Shown here piece by piece: positions 12,922-25,057 of a stretch of DNA of 64,000 nucleotides. Below the pieces are notes generated by a model. It saw nothing but the letters and a program-made list of their open reading frames with translations, did not search any database and was not told where the DNA came from. The position numbers were made by a program, and so were the translations under genes. How positions within the stretch are numbered: position 1 is the first letter of the stretch; every line of letters starts with the position of its first letter. Source of the stretch: Balanoglossus misakiensis (lineage: Eukaryota; Hemichordata). The DNA is taken from positions 8,122,001 through 8,186,000 of the forward strand of contig CM082579.2 in NCBI GenBank assembly GCA_040954595.2. Direction: 5' to 3'.

Positions 12922-13115
12922 GCTTATTTATAACATTACTGACAATTTCTTCCAAGCATTGCGATCGATTTTTTTATTATGATATATTTTTGTGCTATAT
13001 TCGTCAGCTATTAATTCCTAATCAGGTTAACCTGATGACGTCAAGAAAGCTGGAATGTTTTTTTTTATCAGTATTCACTTTGTGCTATATATAAGAGGTA
13101 GCATGCCCTGACAGT

Positions 13116-13404
13116 ACCGTAAAAACTCTATCATTTCAACCGGATCCCCTCAGTTTAATTCACTAACCTAGAGGGTCTCTTTCCCCCCGGCACTGTAGTT
13201 GCCTCTGATATGCACGTTTGAAGTGCACCTGCTTTTGCTGTGTCCATTCTAATTTGTAATTCTACTCCATACATTAAGTTTAGCTAGTTACCTCGGTCAA
13301 ATGTAATATAACCATTAATGTAAAACACCTGGAAATCGTAGGCCTATCCCTATTCATAAAAAGGTAGATTTTCTTTGGGGTTGAATTGATAGAGTTTTTA
13401 TGGT
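13116..13404. mobile_element. MITE-like element with ~26-bp terminal inverted repeats
   Basis: The left end 13116-13141 (starting ACCGTAAAAACTCTATCATT) and the right end 13379-13404 (ending GATAGAGTTTTTATGGT) are reverse complements at about 24 of 26 positions. The 289-bp interior has no open frame of note. No obvious target-site duplication was found, so the exact ends are uncertain. Confidence 0.6.
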
Positions 13405-14094
13405 GGTTTTGTTTTCTTTGGAATGTTACTGGTATTGATAAATGGACTACTTATCGAAAAAGCGCTCCGTCCTAACATAATGTTAGATTCATGGGTTAGG
13501 CTTAAAGAAAACGAAAACAATTTAACAAAAAAATTAATGAAACATAGCTGCGCAAATTATTTATGCAGCTTTCCTTTTGTCTGTACCCATGAACTAAACA
13601 TTTATGGTTAGCTTGTGCTTTATTTCAGTATTAGATTTTCAAAATTTTCTGAAAACTTGCTGGGTGACATTAAAATAAATGTGTGCTTCATCCTGGAATG
13701 TTTATATCTTTTGCATGGAAAGACAGTCATGGCATAATTGCTATTGTTATCAAGGCTGTGTAAATGACTTGTTATGGATTGGCATATTGCAAAAAAATTC
13801 CAGCAAATTTTTCCCGGAACATATACCATATCATCCTTCGAATATGTTGAAATTTTTGAATTCATGTTGTGCCCGATGTTGCATAGAATTTTGTCTTTAT
13901 TGCACTCTAGTGGTTTTTGAACAGGGGGGGGGGGGACCAACCTTTCTTATATTAATGATGGTGCTCATTTGAAGGATTATACGGTATTCACCATTTGCTA
14001 GCCTACGTTGCATGCCCAGGGTTGCATGCTATAATTGGACGGAACAGCAGTGTCAAGATTTATTGATATTCGCTTGTGCATTTGTTTATCTGAT

Positions 14095-14188
14095 TTAACC
14101 CTTTCACCCCCCAGTTCCCTATACAGAGGTCCAACTCTACCATAGAAAACAATGGATTTGGTCCATACCATGGTGGTGAAAGGGTTAA
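14095..14188. mobile_element. Short element with perfect 14-bp inverted termini
   Basis: TTAACCCTTTCACC at 14095-14108 is mirrored exactly by GGTGAAAGGGTTAA at 14175-14188, enclosing 66 bp. It is probably a miniature non-autonomous repeat or a remnant hairpin. No coding content. Confidence 0.55.
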
Positions 14189-15590
14189 GGGTGTTCAGCA
14201 TGGCATTTTAATGGCGGATTGCTTAGTCCAGCTGGTCAAGAAGCATTTGATCTAATTTTATTTAGGTACAGGCCATATATCGAGAAATAGTGCAATGAAA
14301 TTTTTTTTTCAAATGCGTCATGTATTTCTGTTATTCCTACTGGCAGGATGATGGCTGGGCTCTGATGAACAACAATTCAGTGTGATTCCACAAGCAGAAG
14401 ATAATTCACAATAAACGTCAAAAGATGGCGACTTCCACATATTTATAAAATGTCTAAAAAAATTGTTTCTCGTGTTGTAACTGTTGTGTAGCCTAGATCT
14501 AACCACCGAGTACCCGGATTGATTATAAAATTTGATTTTTTTTTTCGTGTGGAGTTTCTGCACGGCTGATTTTTCTATGTGCAGATTCTGTGGCTGTATT
14601 TACAAGTCTTTCTTCACGGCAAGGAACGGTCTTTCACAAGTCTCTGCCACACTCCTGATGTTTGTCGTTCCGAAGTAGGCCGATATCTGTACTTTTTTGA
14701 ATGATATATACATCTCCATAGAAACTAATCTTCAGACAATCATTGTAAAACGCGAGGCTGGGAATAAATGAGCTTACTTCCAAAAAAAACTGGTAGAGTA
14801 CCAATAACTGTAGCTATACAAGAGACAGAGGAAGTGTGGCATATTATTTTATAAAATAAAATTAATTAATTAAAATTAAATTATCAAGTCGATGGCCAGT
14901 ATCAGTTTGCAATAGCGAAGATCTTAATTATTAAAATACATATTTGTACAATCAAAGTAATCCACATATCTATATATACTTATCAGGAGCAGGTTTCAAT
15001 TCTGTATAAATTGTGAAAATTCCTCTGTCTATATAAAAAAATAACTTTAAATATTGTATTAACAAAGCAATCAGAAAAGGTGTAGGTTGATCCAATTTTT
15101 GATATCAAACCATGAAGATACTACTGTGAACAAAGAAATCAATATGTACAGGTTGCCAACTCAACTCATGTTTTGTGACTTAGAAAGAAAGATTTTTACA
15201 AACAAAAACTTACAATAATTTTATTAACAATGATGTATTATTAAAACAGATGGATTGCAATTTTGCATTACAACAATCATAAGTCAATAAACACCTTATT
15301 GAATAACTATGTTTATGTCGATGTTTTTTTCTTTTAACTTTTAAAACTCTTTGAACCCGGTTCGGAAGAAAACTTCTGAATGATATCATAGGTCAGCATG
15401 GGGGTCAGGGTTCAAAGTGCATTTCCTGTGGTAGCCTTATTGCATTTTAGTGCCCCCAAGACAAAAGATATGTTGGGAGGCATCTTCCTGACAATGTCCT
15501 ATGGGGACCTGGTGCACTGTGGTATGCTTTGGGTGATCTACTGTGGTCTTCTGCTGGTGTTCCTTTGACACAGGGCAGTCCTGTGATGTA

Positions 15591-18500
15591 CTACATGTAC
15601 CAGTCGTCAGAATCATGATCTGACGTGCCTTCAACACTGCAAATAACAGAACGTTGTTATTTCACTTTCACCTGATCTTTCCAATCAAGTCTCTCTTTTT
15701 CGAGTTAATTGTAGTTCTGGAAGAAACAATGGATGGCAGTAATGAGAAGACGAATAAACTCATTCTATCAAAAACTTCTTACCCCTGAATATCCTCTCCA
15801 ATGGAAATAGAATGATCTGCAGTCTCAGTTTTTTCCTGTTCCTGGAAACAAATTGAACAAAGTTATTAGTAATTTTAGTAATATGCCCAATTACAGGATG
15901 AGGTACCCCACCCACCGCTCCTGGGTAAGGGAGAAGCAACGAGAAGTAAAGTGCCTTGCTCACGGGCACAACACGGCGGCCATGAAATCACCATCCTCAG
16001 ACAGAGAATCCCGGTCCGGGTCATGAACCCACAACCCTCCGATTGTGAGTCTGGTACCCTCACCACTAGGCAGCCACACACGCACACCCACCGACACCCC
16101 CCCCCCCCCACACACACACATGAAATACCCTGCTTTTGAAAAAACCCAACCTTTTCTTGCTGTTTCTTGTCCTGCACCATCTGCATGTACTTCTTCACCA
16201 TCGGATCGATGCCCGCATCGCTGTCTTCCTTGTTGTCGTCGCCGTCCTTCTTGCCTCCGCCATCTTCATCACCTTTCGGATTTTCCTCGGCTGCTGCATC
16301 TTTTTTGTCTTCCTCCTCCTCCTCCTCCTGCCCCGTCTGTTGCCTCCTCTGTGTGTGAAACCAACCAAGTCAAACGTGACCCTCAAACAGTACACATACA
16401 CATGACCCCCGCTGCTGTGACCATACAATGTACTCAGAACCCCTTGACCGTGACATACATGCAGTTCCTCAACCGTGACGCACCGGAACATATATCAGAA
16501 TTTTTTTCTTTGTGCGGGCGGACACGCACGGACTGATGATCATGAAGCTAGGGTAGTACCCTGATTCACATCACATCACAAGCCAAGGTGAGCATGACTA
16601 ATAGCAGATACTATCCAAATGTCAGTTGCCTTTCCAGTTTGAAAACTACGCTGTGACAAAATATCAAAATCTTGTGGTGTAAGTGATCTTTTTCTTGAGG
16701 TGTTTAAAAACTGGTGCCAATAAAATGGCAGAGTTGCATCCTTCTCACATTTCTCTCAACCTCACCAAACATCAATGTCGTTTTGAAGCAGACTAAAAGT
16801 CAAACACACACCTCACGCTTTTCAAGTTCTTCCAACTCTCTCTGCTCCCTTTCCCAAGTTTCCTGTTCCAGCCGTTTTCTCTCCTCCTCTTTCCTCTGCC
16901 TCTCCTCCTCCCAGCGTCTCTCTTCTTCCAGTTCAGCTTCCCTTTCCCTTTCAATATCTGGACATGAAAAACACACAAACAAAAAATCTGATATGAATTC
17001 AAACTGGGATGCCTTGGAAAAGGGTTCACCAACACTCTGTCATGAAATCATCTCGTTTACATATTATTTTAACCATATATAGACATATGCAAAGTAGAAG
17101 CATATCTTATAACCATATATAGGCATACATGTATATGTAAATCAGAAACAATTCCTAATAACCATGTATGGGCATGTGTGAATTACAGACTATTCATCAC
17201 CTTCTTGTGACTTGCCAGTTTTCCATGCAGCATCCAGTGACACTGCCTGTTGTGTCTCCTGCTTCCATGCTGCGTCCAGCGACACCGGTTGACTGTCGGT
17301 GCTATCCTTAGACTTTCCCTCTTCCCCAGCGTCTGCAGTCTCGCGGGGATCTTCATGGTCCTCATCATCGCTATAATGGATATCTTCATCTACCTCCTCC
17401 TCCTCATCATCATCGTGATGTAAAGATGAAGATTTCCACGTGCCGCCTAGCAACAGGGGATCTTCTTTCTTCTTCTTCGGCGACTGAATGTCGCGTAACT
17501 TCGGAGCCGGTCTCCTCGGGGATTTCATCGACACGCTGGGTTTGATTTGCATGATATTTCTCCTGACGCTCGGGGGAGACTGCGACGATTTTTCTGACAG
17601 GGAGTTGCCTGAAACACAAAGAGAAGGCGACCCACTTTGTAATGTTGTGTTGACACTACTGTCTAGCTGTGATCACAGTGCCGTGTTATCTTACATTTCT
17701 GAACTATAATTTGAGCATTTGGCACAGTCATTCTTTGAGACATTCAGCATAATGTAGAGTTGAGGGGTGCAAAGGTTCACAGGAATGAAAACTCATCTTT
17801 GCTTCATATGGGTCACGAGTTATGTGGGCTAAATGGGATGTTTTCAAAAGACCTGTTCCTCCTGTAAAATATGTCAGGGCATGAGTAAACAGATGCATTG
17901 CTTTCTGGATGGCTGACCGAGAACAAATGAGCAATGTTTGAATTTATGAGGATGACTCAGAGAAGACAAGCTGACTAAACTTGACTGATTTTTATTACTA
18001 TTTTACTGGTTCTTCAACAGTATAACTGCCAACTATAATAACCAGCACATCTTCACAGTCTACATTTTTATGGCACAAATATTGATATTAATATAAAATA
18101 TGACAGAAAGATTTGACGGTTGTTGACAGCATGGTTGTTGAATTTATAATACAGTGAAACATATCTATTGAGGACACCTTCGGGAACAGAAAAATGGTCC
18201 TTAATAAAGTGGTAACATTCTATTCAAATTGCCATTTTTGCCACACCAAAAATCTGTTCTTTATAGAGAGGTGTCCCGATAAGAGAGATGCCTCTGTCAG
18301 GACAGGTTTCAATGTAGTACGGACATTTTGGATTTTACAGCAGCCACACTGTCCACTTGTATGAAGGAATTTTTATACAGCTGCTGATTTACAACAGACA
18401 AGCCCTCTAATTGAACGCGCCGCCAAATAATGTTGATTTGTGTTGCTAGCTATAAAATTCAAAATGGAGTGGAATTTGCCGTGTGGTACTAAGGTGACTC

Positions 18501-21500
18501 AGGTAGCCCACGGAGTCACATTTACATCAATTAACACAAAAAATTGGTATTTCAGGTCATGGCCTTTCACATACAGCTAAATATAGGTCATACCAGATAA
18601 TTTATAGCAATTTGCAAATCACAACACAACGAGATGATAAAAAACAGGCACTACAACAGTTACCATGGAAATAAATTTTAATTTGGGTGGCTACACGAAA
18701 AAATAGCCTGCTAACACACGTGTAGACATGGCCTTATTACCATATATGGTCAAATCAAATTAAGAGGTGATCGTATTCCTTTAAGCACTGATTCTAGACT
18801 TTCAAAATCACACATATTAATGTTTCTCCCATGAATCTTGGGCAAACTTTAAGAAAAAGCACATGAAGAAATCTGTGTGGTTGTAAAAAAACAATGGCAT
18901 ACATATTCTTGATATTTTTTTGAGAATTTGTGAAGATTTTGTGTTATACACTGACATTACCTGAATCGTTATCAGCCTCACTTCTCTGCCAACTTTCTCT
19001 TTCTACGGGTGAGGAGCTCTCCACTTTCTCGGCGGGGGACGAAGCACTGCTCTGTTTCTGTGGAGGCGAGCTCCTGCTGAGTTTTCCGGTGGGCGATAAT
19101 TTGCTGGGCCTGTCAGTGGGCGAGACCAAGCCGTAATTTTTATCAGCGCTGGACGATCTGCTGTACCTGTCGATCGATGAGGATGAAGCTGCTGGGGTTT
19201 CTCTTAAGATGGCCCTGACAGCGCCTGTGAACAAGACAATGAGGAGTCTTACACGTGCTGGATGTGACTATGGAAAAAGGGTTAAAGGTCTACATTGAGT
19301 TCTAGGCCACAGATACTATGGAATCGGGTCACAAGAATTCAGTTTGATGCCATGTCTGGAAACGATTACAATCCAGTCTTTGTAACTTACTTTGGTCGTG
19401 ACTAACCGGTCTCCTTGACGACGCATCTGTGATGTGCTCCCAGGATGTTCGTTTCAGTGATGGCGTCTTTGACTTCGGCGAGCTGTAGATGTTCGTTGCT
19501 CTGTGACGATAGCTGCGGTAATTTTCGTCCAAGTTCTGAAAAATTCAATGGAAAATGAACGTCGATTCTAATTCAATGTTGACCATCTTTGTTTTATGGC
19601 ATAAATACTGCATTTCACATATCATTCAGAGGCAAAAATTACAACTTACATCAGCTTCCTTTTCCAGACTGCTGAACCTACTCTTAGTCTCCGACAGGAA
19701 CTTGTCCAATGCCAGGTCGGGAGACGCACTCCGCGCTCTCTCCGGCTCATAGCTGCTTGACAGTACACTGCTCCTGATTGGCTGGAAGGGCGGGACTTCA
19801 AGCTCGGAGTCGTCCATCTCTGCTGTGACCTCGCTGACCCTTGACAGAGGTCGGGTCGTGTACATGGGTAGGCTGGCATGGATGAAACGGGACGTGTCAG
19901 CATTTTATCAGTAACGGAGGAATCTTTTCAGATAATGGTACAGTTCAACATTATGTCGGTGTCTACTTGAGATTTAATACTAGGCGACATAAACAACAAG
20001 AAAGGAAAATAAAACTGAAGTCTACCTCTCTGGAAGTGATGTCTTGGGATTTCTGTAGACCTCGTTGCTGAGAGCCTTCTGCGTCTCTCGGAGAGTTGAC
20101 CTGAGGTCATTCAGCTCTTCGGTCATCAACCCCATTTGTCTTGTCTGTTCCTGATACTGTCTTTGGTGTTCCTTGTTCTTGTCAATCTGTCAATAACCGA
20201 AAGAACCCATTCAGACTGGTGTTTGCATGAGAAAACACTGTCAAGTGACATTACCTGATTCTGGTGAGACCTTTCTGAACATCCATGTCAATCAATCAAA
20301 ACAGTTGAACAAAACAAATCATGCTCTCATTATCTGCATGATTTCAGTCTTGCGCGGCAACAGACTACTGCCCTTCTTTCAGCACAAATACTCATATCAA
20401 CTGGAAGCGTATAAAATCATTCTGCCTAGCAACATATCCTACACGTATACCGCTATCTACAGAGCATGTAGAGGAAGCATCGCCAGGCAAAAGTCAACAC
20501 TTGCCTCTTGTTGCAGCTTAGCTCTCATTGTCGCCTCTTTCTGAAGCACCAGCGTCTCTTCGTCTTTCAGTTTGTCTCTGGCTCGGTTCAACTCCACCTG
20601 CAGCGTCACCAACTCTGGTGTCGGTTTCGTCAGTCTCTCCCTCACTTCTCTCAACTCTTCTTCATACTCTGCAAGACGAAACCAACAAGATCCAATAATG
20701 TAAAGGTCATGTCGGTGTCGTGAGAGTTGCCTACTATGTGAATTGTGTCTTTGTGAAGAAGTGTGTAATTGTAGCACTTAGGGGTACTTACTTGTCCGCG
20801 TAATTTTCAACTCATTTTGAGAATCTGTGAGAGTTCTGCAAGTAATCAATCAGAACGTTACGTTTAGTGCCAGTAATGGACAAAGGCTTCCACATGAGAG
20901 ACAAGACTGGGTGAGTGAGCTATGCACAGACTGTGTTGCAAAGTTCTGTAATATTGCTATCGAAATTCAAGATGGTTGCCAAACTATGTACATTGTATTC
21001 AACACACTGGAGATGTATTTCTTAGCTCATTTTTGCTGACAACAAGATGTAAACAGTTATTTCAAAACCGTTTTGTAAAAGCCAAGTTAAAACATATTGA
21101 AAAGCATGAAAAATGGAAAAAAATCCATTACTCATATGTATCGCTTGACTAGATGTCTGGTCTCTTTAATCAAACACCCAAAAGACAAATGTCTTACGAT
21201 TTAGTGTTTTTCAGTTCTCTTCTCAAAACAGCGACCTCTTCTCTGACTTCTCTGTAGTCCACCATCTCTTGCAATTTCTCACTCATGATCTCATTCTGCT
21301 TGGTCATTGAAAACGTGTCCTTTTTGAGCTTGTCAAGTTCCTCCTGTCATGGGGGCAAAAAAATCGGTTTGTAAACATTCTCTGATATGAATGCTGGAGA
21401 TGTATGTTATAATAAGTGTATATTTAGTATTTGGGCAAGTTATTTTATTGGCATCACGTTGCCACGTGTCTGCCAACAGGTCTGTAGTGTGAACAACCAC

Positions 21501-24500
21501 ACAAACTGAATGTTGCATGCAACCTTCCAAATCAAAGCAGTACACCCACACACCATTGCGAGGATCACTTTTCTAAAGCCTCAGAACTAACTCCTAAATC
21601 AAATCAGCAACCCGGCACATGAGAATGGCTGATCCATCAATCTTGTACAACAAACAGTCAACAGTCAACCGACCTCTGATCCGTCAGCCGACTCACAACA
21701 CAACCCCCCCCCCCCCCCACCCGCCAGGTGACACTATCCAAACCGAACTCCCAAGTACGCACCTCCAGGTCTTTAGCTTTGTTCGTCTTCTGTTCCAACT
21801 CGGCCCTGATCTGCATGATTCGTTTCCTCTCGTCTGTCAGAAGCCTGGTCTCCTCTGCAATAGACAAAAAAGACGTGAGAATTTGCAATAATGCTTTGCC
21901 CTGTGAAACATTGAAAACCATGGTGATAGAGTCACCATACTGTATGCTTTTCATTTGTCCCACAAACATTGATTATAAATTGGCATTAATAATCTTTTGA
22001 TTATAACCACCGACCTTTATTCCTCGCTTCTCTTATTTCCAATGCTTGCATCCGTGTTGTGTATTTTGACTTTTGGTCAATGTCATACCTGCAGATATAG
22101 AGTACATGTATATATACAGTGTGTGTCAATCAAGGTCACAGGATCAAGTTGGTGCCATGAATGGCCTCAGCTAATACATGAGTTGTTCCACACCATATTT
22201 CGAAAAATGAAAGGGTACAATGTATGGAGCGCCCTCAAACTGGGTGTGTGACAACTGAGGATCTTTCTTTACAGTATCTAACACATGAGGATCATACGAC
22301 ATAACCTGCAATGAAAATATTACTCCTTCATGATACAGACACCATTTTAGCAAGAAAAATAGCAGTCTGAAAATTCCAAGATGACAGTGCAGATGACTTG
22401 GCAAATAAATCTTACGACTTCATCTGCTCGGTCAATTTGTGCTCATAACTTTCTTCTATCCTCGCGATGGCCGCTTCACGTTTCCTCAGATTTTCCTCGA
22501 TAGCTCTTCGCTTGTCTTCTTCAATCTTGGTAGCCCTATAACAGAGAGGAGAGTTTCAATTTCCCCCCAAAGAATATGTGCAGTAGTTTACATCACAGAC
22601 ACATGAAAATCTGTGTTTCTATGGGCCATGCCATACTTGTCAATGGGGGTATAAACACATGGTGAAATGTGACAGAGTTTGCATGTGTTTTATCCCCCCC
22701 CCCTAAGCCCACTCTATTTATACAGTGGGCTCAACCACATCATGAATACAATGGAGATGGATCGCTGTATATTCTCATTGCCACAAGGCTGACTTTGGTT
22801 GTAACTCCCCCCCACCCCAACTTACTTGGCATTTAGGTCTGCCTCCCTCCTGACTTCAGATTCCCTGACCCTCAGAGCATCCAATTCTTCCAGAAGTTTT
22901 TGTCTTTGAATGAACGTCTCCTTGTCCACAATCTGTTGGAGGGGGAGGGGGGGGAGTGGTTTTATTGATAAAAAAAGCGGACAAATATGGATATGGTTTG
23001 TTTTGAAGTGGAGAACAACGGTACTGATCCGATCAGAAAACTACTATAGCATCAGAAAACACAGTAAGTGTTTACCTCTTTTTCCTTCTGTATTCTGTCT
23101 AATGTGTTTCTTTCCCTCTCCGTCAATGCATCCAACTTGGTTTGATAAGTTCTTTCGAGCTGACAAACAGAAAAATCAATTTCAGTGTTATTATGGATGC
23201 AACAACTTTGTGACCAATAATTATGTATTTCACATCTTGGATGCTAGGTGAGCACACATGATGTGATTAACAAAACAATTTCAACTCACCTCTTTCCTGG
23301 ACACTGACAGTTCCTTTCTCATCTTTTCTCTCTCTTGTAGTTTCACCTTTTCCAGCTCATTTTCTTTGAATTTTGAAATCTGAAAATAAGTTTTATGTTT
23401 ATCATTACTTATCTACAGCCCGCACAATTTGCCCATTTTTGTCTATTTTCTCTTTACCTTATGGAAACCTCTTTCCTCCAGTTTGTTGAAAATCTCAAAC
23501 ACATTTATACTTCTAATATTTCTATTCCCCCTGGGAATGGCCTAATGAATTCAATGTGTACAGTTCCTACCTCAGACTCCAGACTGGCTTTTGATTTGGC
23601 CTCCATTTTTCTCTGATAATCCAGCAATTTTTCCTCCAGCGACTGGTCAAACTCTCGATCTTCCGCCTTACTGAGGTAGGTTTTCTCGACTGACTCCAGC
23701 TTATCATCTGAAATGAAAACATTTTTTTTTCATCAAGTATAATCGTGTGGAATTCTTAACAGGAGTTCATTCTTGCATAGGCAGTAGTAATGTGTATGAT
23801 TCTAGCTACCATAACCAACCAACCAACCAACCAATCAAATCAATCATAACAGATGTCCATAAAGCATACCTAATGAAATTAGGTGACCAGGGAGATCAGC
23901 CGTCTGCACTGATTGGTCCTCACTTCCGCCCCGGTAACAAGACGCCAAATCTGTCAGCAACTGCCACAGGAAACTTTCAGTGGAATAAGATTTCATCTTG
24001 CTGGTCTAAAAAAATAGAAAAGACGTTTGCGTTACACATGATATAGCAGCAATTTCGTTTTGTTTTTGGGTGGGGGAAGCTGTTGCTATGCAACAGTTAT
24101 TGGAGAAGTTAGAGCTGACAAATTCAGAGAAGTATTTTTTGCCCATAGAAAAAAAACTTTGGTAAAAAAATGCTGTTCCATAGCCTATGCTTGTTCAAAG
24201 AGTCTTGAATTTAATAATAATATCATGTCCACTTACCATACTCTTATACAGATTGGAAGACGGATTAATTTTGAGAAGCTGTAATAAGTCTCTAACTGTA
24301 AACAACTGCAAGAAATACAGGAAAGAGACAGCATGATCAGCATAGAAGGAAGAAATACATACACTGATGTAATTTAAATGGAAACTTTCAAATTCTCCTT
24401 TTGACAGATACAAGTATTATATCTTCTTGAATTCTGGATCAAAATGGTAATGTTCAATTCCACCCCCCCCCCCCTACAGCCATACAGTATTTCTATACAC

Positions 24501-25057
24501 TGTTACACACCTTATCTTGTGCTGTGCCACTCTCAGGCAGAAAGACTGACAAAGAGTAATCGTAGTTGCATCTTCTGAAGTGATCGGCGATGAGGCTATT
24601 GGAAGCCCTCATCATCAGGGATTCCTTGTGGAGCCCTGCCCGCACCGCTTCCGGTACACCGTACGTCATCTTGCCGAGCGACAGCTCTGTGATAAGCTTG
24701 TTTCTGAGTTGAGACTAAATAATGTATGGAGGTTAAATAGTAGGTGGTGAGATAAATGTATAGAGAAGTTAATAGCTATTTCTGTAAACAATAGCATGGA
24801 CTTTTCTCGTACACTATATGTATACTACCCTCACGGCTAGTCAATATGTGTATAATTATGAAATGCCACATGTGTTTGAAACTTAAAATGAAAAACAATT
24901 ATCTGCATGTGGGATGTCAAATAACAATATTAAAAGACAAAGTGACATCTTTTTTTACCTTGAGTGAGTCCAATGTTCCATGTTGACGGAAAGAATGAAA
25001 CAATTTACTTTTCAATTCATCTGATGAGAGTTCTTCTTGTTCCTCTGACAGAGGCAT
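15591..25057 (-). CDS. OFD1: OFD1 centriole and centriolar satellite protein
   Basis: Orthologue of oral-facial-digital syndrome 1 protein, needed for distal centriole structure and ciliogenesis. 23 phase-consistent coding exons: 25057-24959, 24714-24511, 24305-24237, 24005-23870, 23707-23571, 23379-23290, 23159-23076, 22932-22826, 22535-22416, 22088-22015, 21854-21763, 21343-21198, 20835-20792, 20668-20505, 20186-20026, 19872-19650, 19535-19391, 19224-18961, 17608-17201, 16957-16812, 16348-16151, 15841-15783, 15636-15591. They give 1071 aa; human is about 1012. The second exon holds the LisH motif (ASNSLIADHFRRCNYDYSLS); then LFTVRDLLQLLKINPSSNLY matches human almost residue for residue. The middle is a long coiled coil; LSNEVYRNPKTS matches human LENEVYCNPKQS. 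A Ser-Pro-rich stretch, an acidic stretch and a KYMQMVQ motif precede the acidic end (DHDSDDWYM). ATG is preceded by an acceptor, so a 5' UTR exon lies upstream. One intron is GC-AG. Confidence 0.95.
15890..16075 (-). mobile_element. tRNA-derived SINE in OFD1 intron
   Basis: Read on the minus strand, the order is GTGGCTGCCTAGTGGTGAGG (pol III A-box like, about 16055-16075), a B-box-like GGGTTCATGACCC (about 16017-16030), then a body with GAGCAAGGCACTTTA (15947-15961). This A-box/B-box spacing and the GCAAGGCACTT tail block are typical of tRNA-related SINEs in fish and marine invertebrates. It lies in the intron between the last three OFD1 exons. The family is not assigned. Confidence 0.6.
16081..16126. 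repeat. CA-rich and poly-C low-complexity tract
   Basis: Runs of CACA/ACAC interrupted by a C tract of about ten bases, directly beside the SINE, in an OFD1 intron. Probably the SINE tail-associated microsatellite. Confidence 0.8.
18149..18284. repeat. Dispersed repeat (TACAGTGAAA ... GTGTCC type), copy 1
   Basis: Lies in the large OFD1 intron between the 18961 and 17608 exons. It begins AATACAGTGAAACATATCT and ends with TTTATAGAGAGGTGTCC. A related copy begins at 34598 in KIF4. A dispersed repeat is the simplest reading. Confidence 0.45.

Larger units (their letters stand above)
12925..15590. other. M6/OFD1 convergent intergenic region
   Basis: A tail-to-tail gap between the M6 stop (+) and the OFD1 stop (-). 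No exon-like sequence is seen. It holds a 289-bp element with about 26-bp inverted termini (13116-13404), a 94-bp element with perfect 14-bp inverted termini (14095-14188) and A/T-rich sequence. A possible OFD1 3' end signal (TTTATT on +) is at 15220. Confidence 0.6.

Noticed and set aside
16045-16536. 163-codon Pro/Ser-rich open frame on the plus strand
   Set aside because: Shadow of the OFD1 acidic exon 16151-16348 plus the adjacent CA/poly-C tract.
20187-20500. Standard GT donor (GTGTTG) for the OFD1 exon ending near 20501
   Set aside because: It shifts the frame and creates a stop at the start of the next exon; the GC donor at 20504 keeps the protein continuous.
22706-22731. Small hairpin AGCCCACT...AGTGGGCT in an OFD1 intron
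   Set aside because: An 8-bp stem in a 64-kb window is expected by chance.
24081-24095. Perfect palindrome TGTTGC-TAT-GCAACA as an X-box
   Set aside because: The half-sites are one base closer than the RFX consensus and it lies deep in an OFD1 intron, so function is doubtful.
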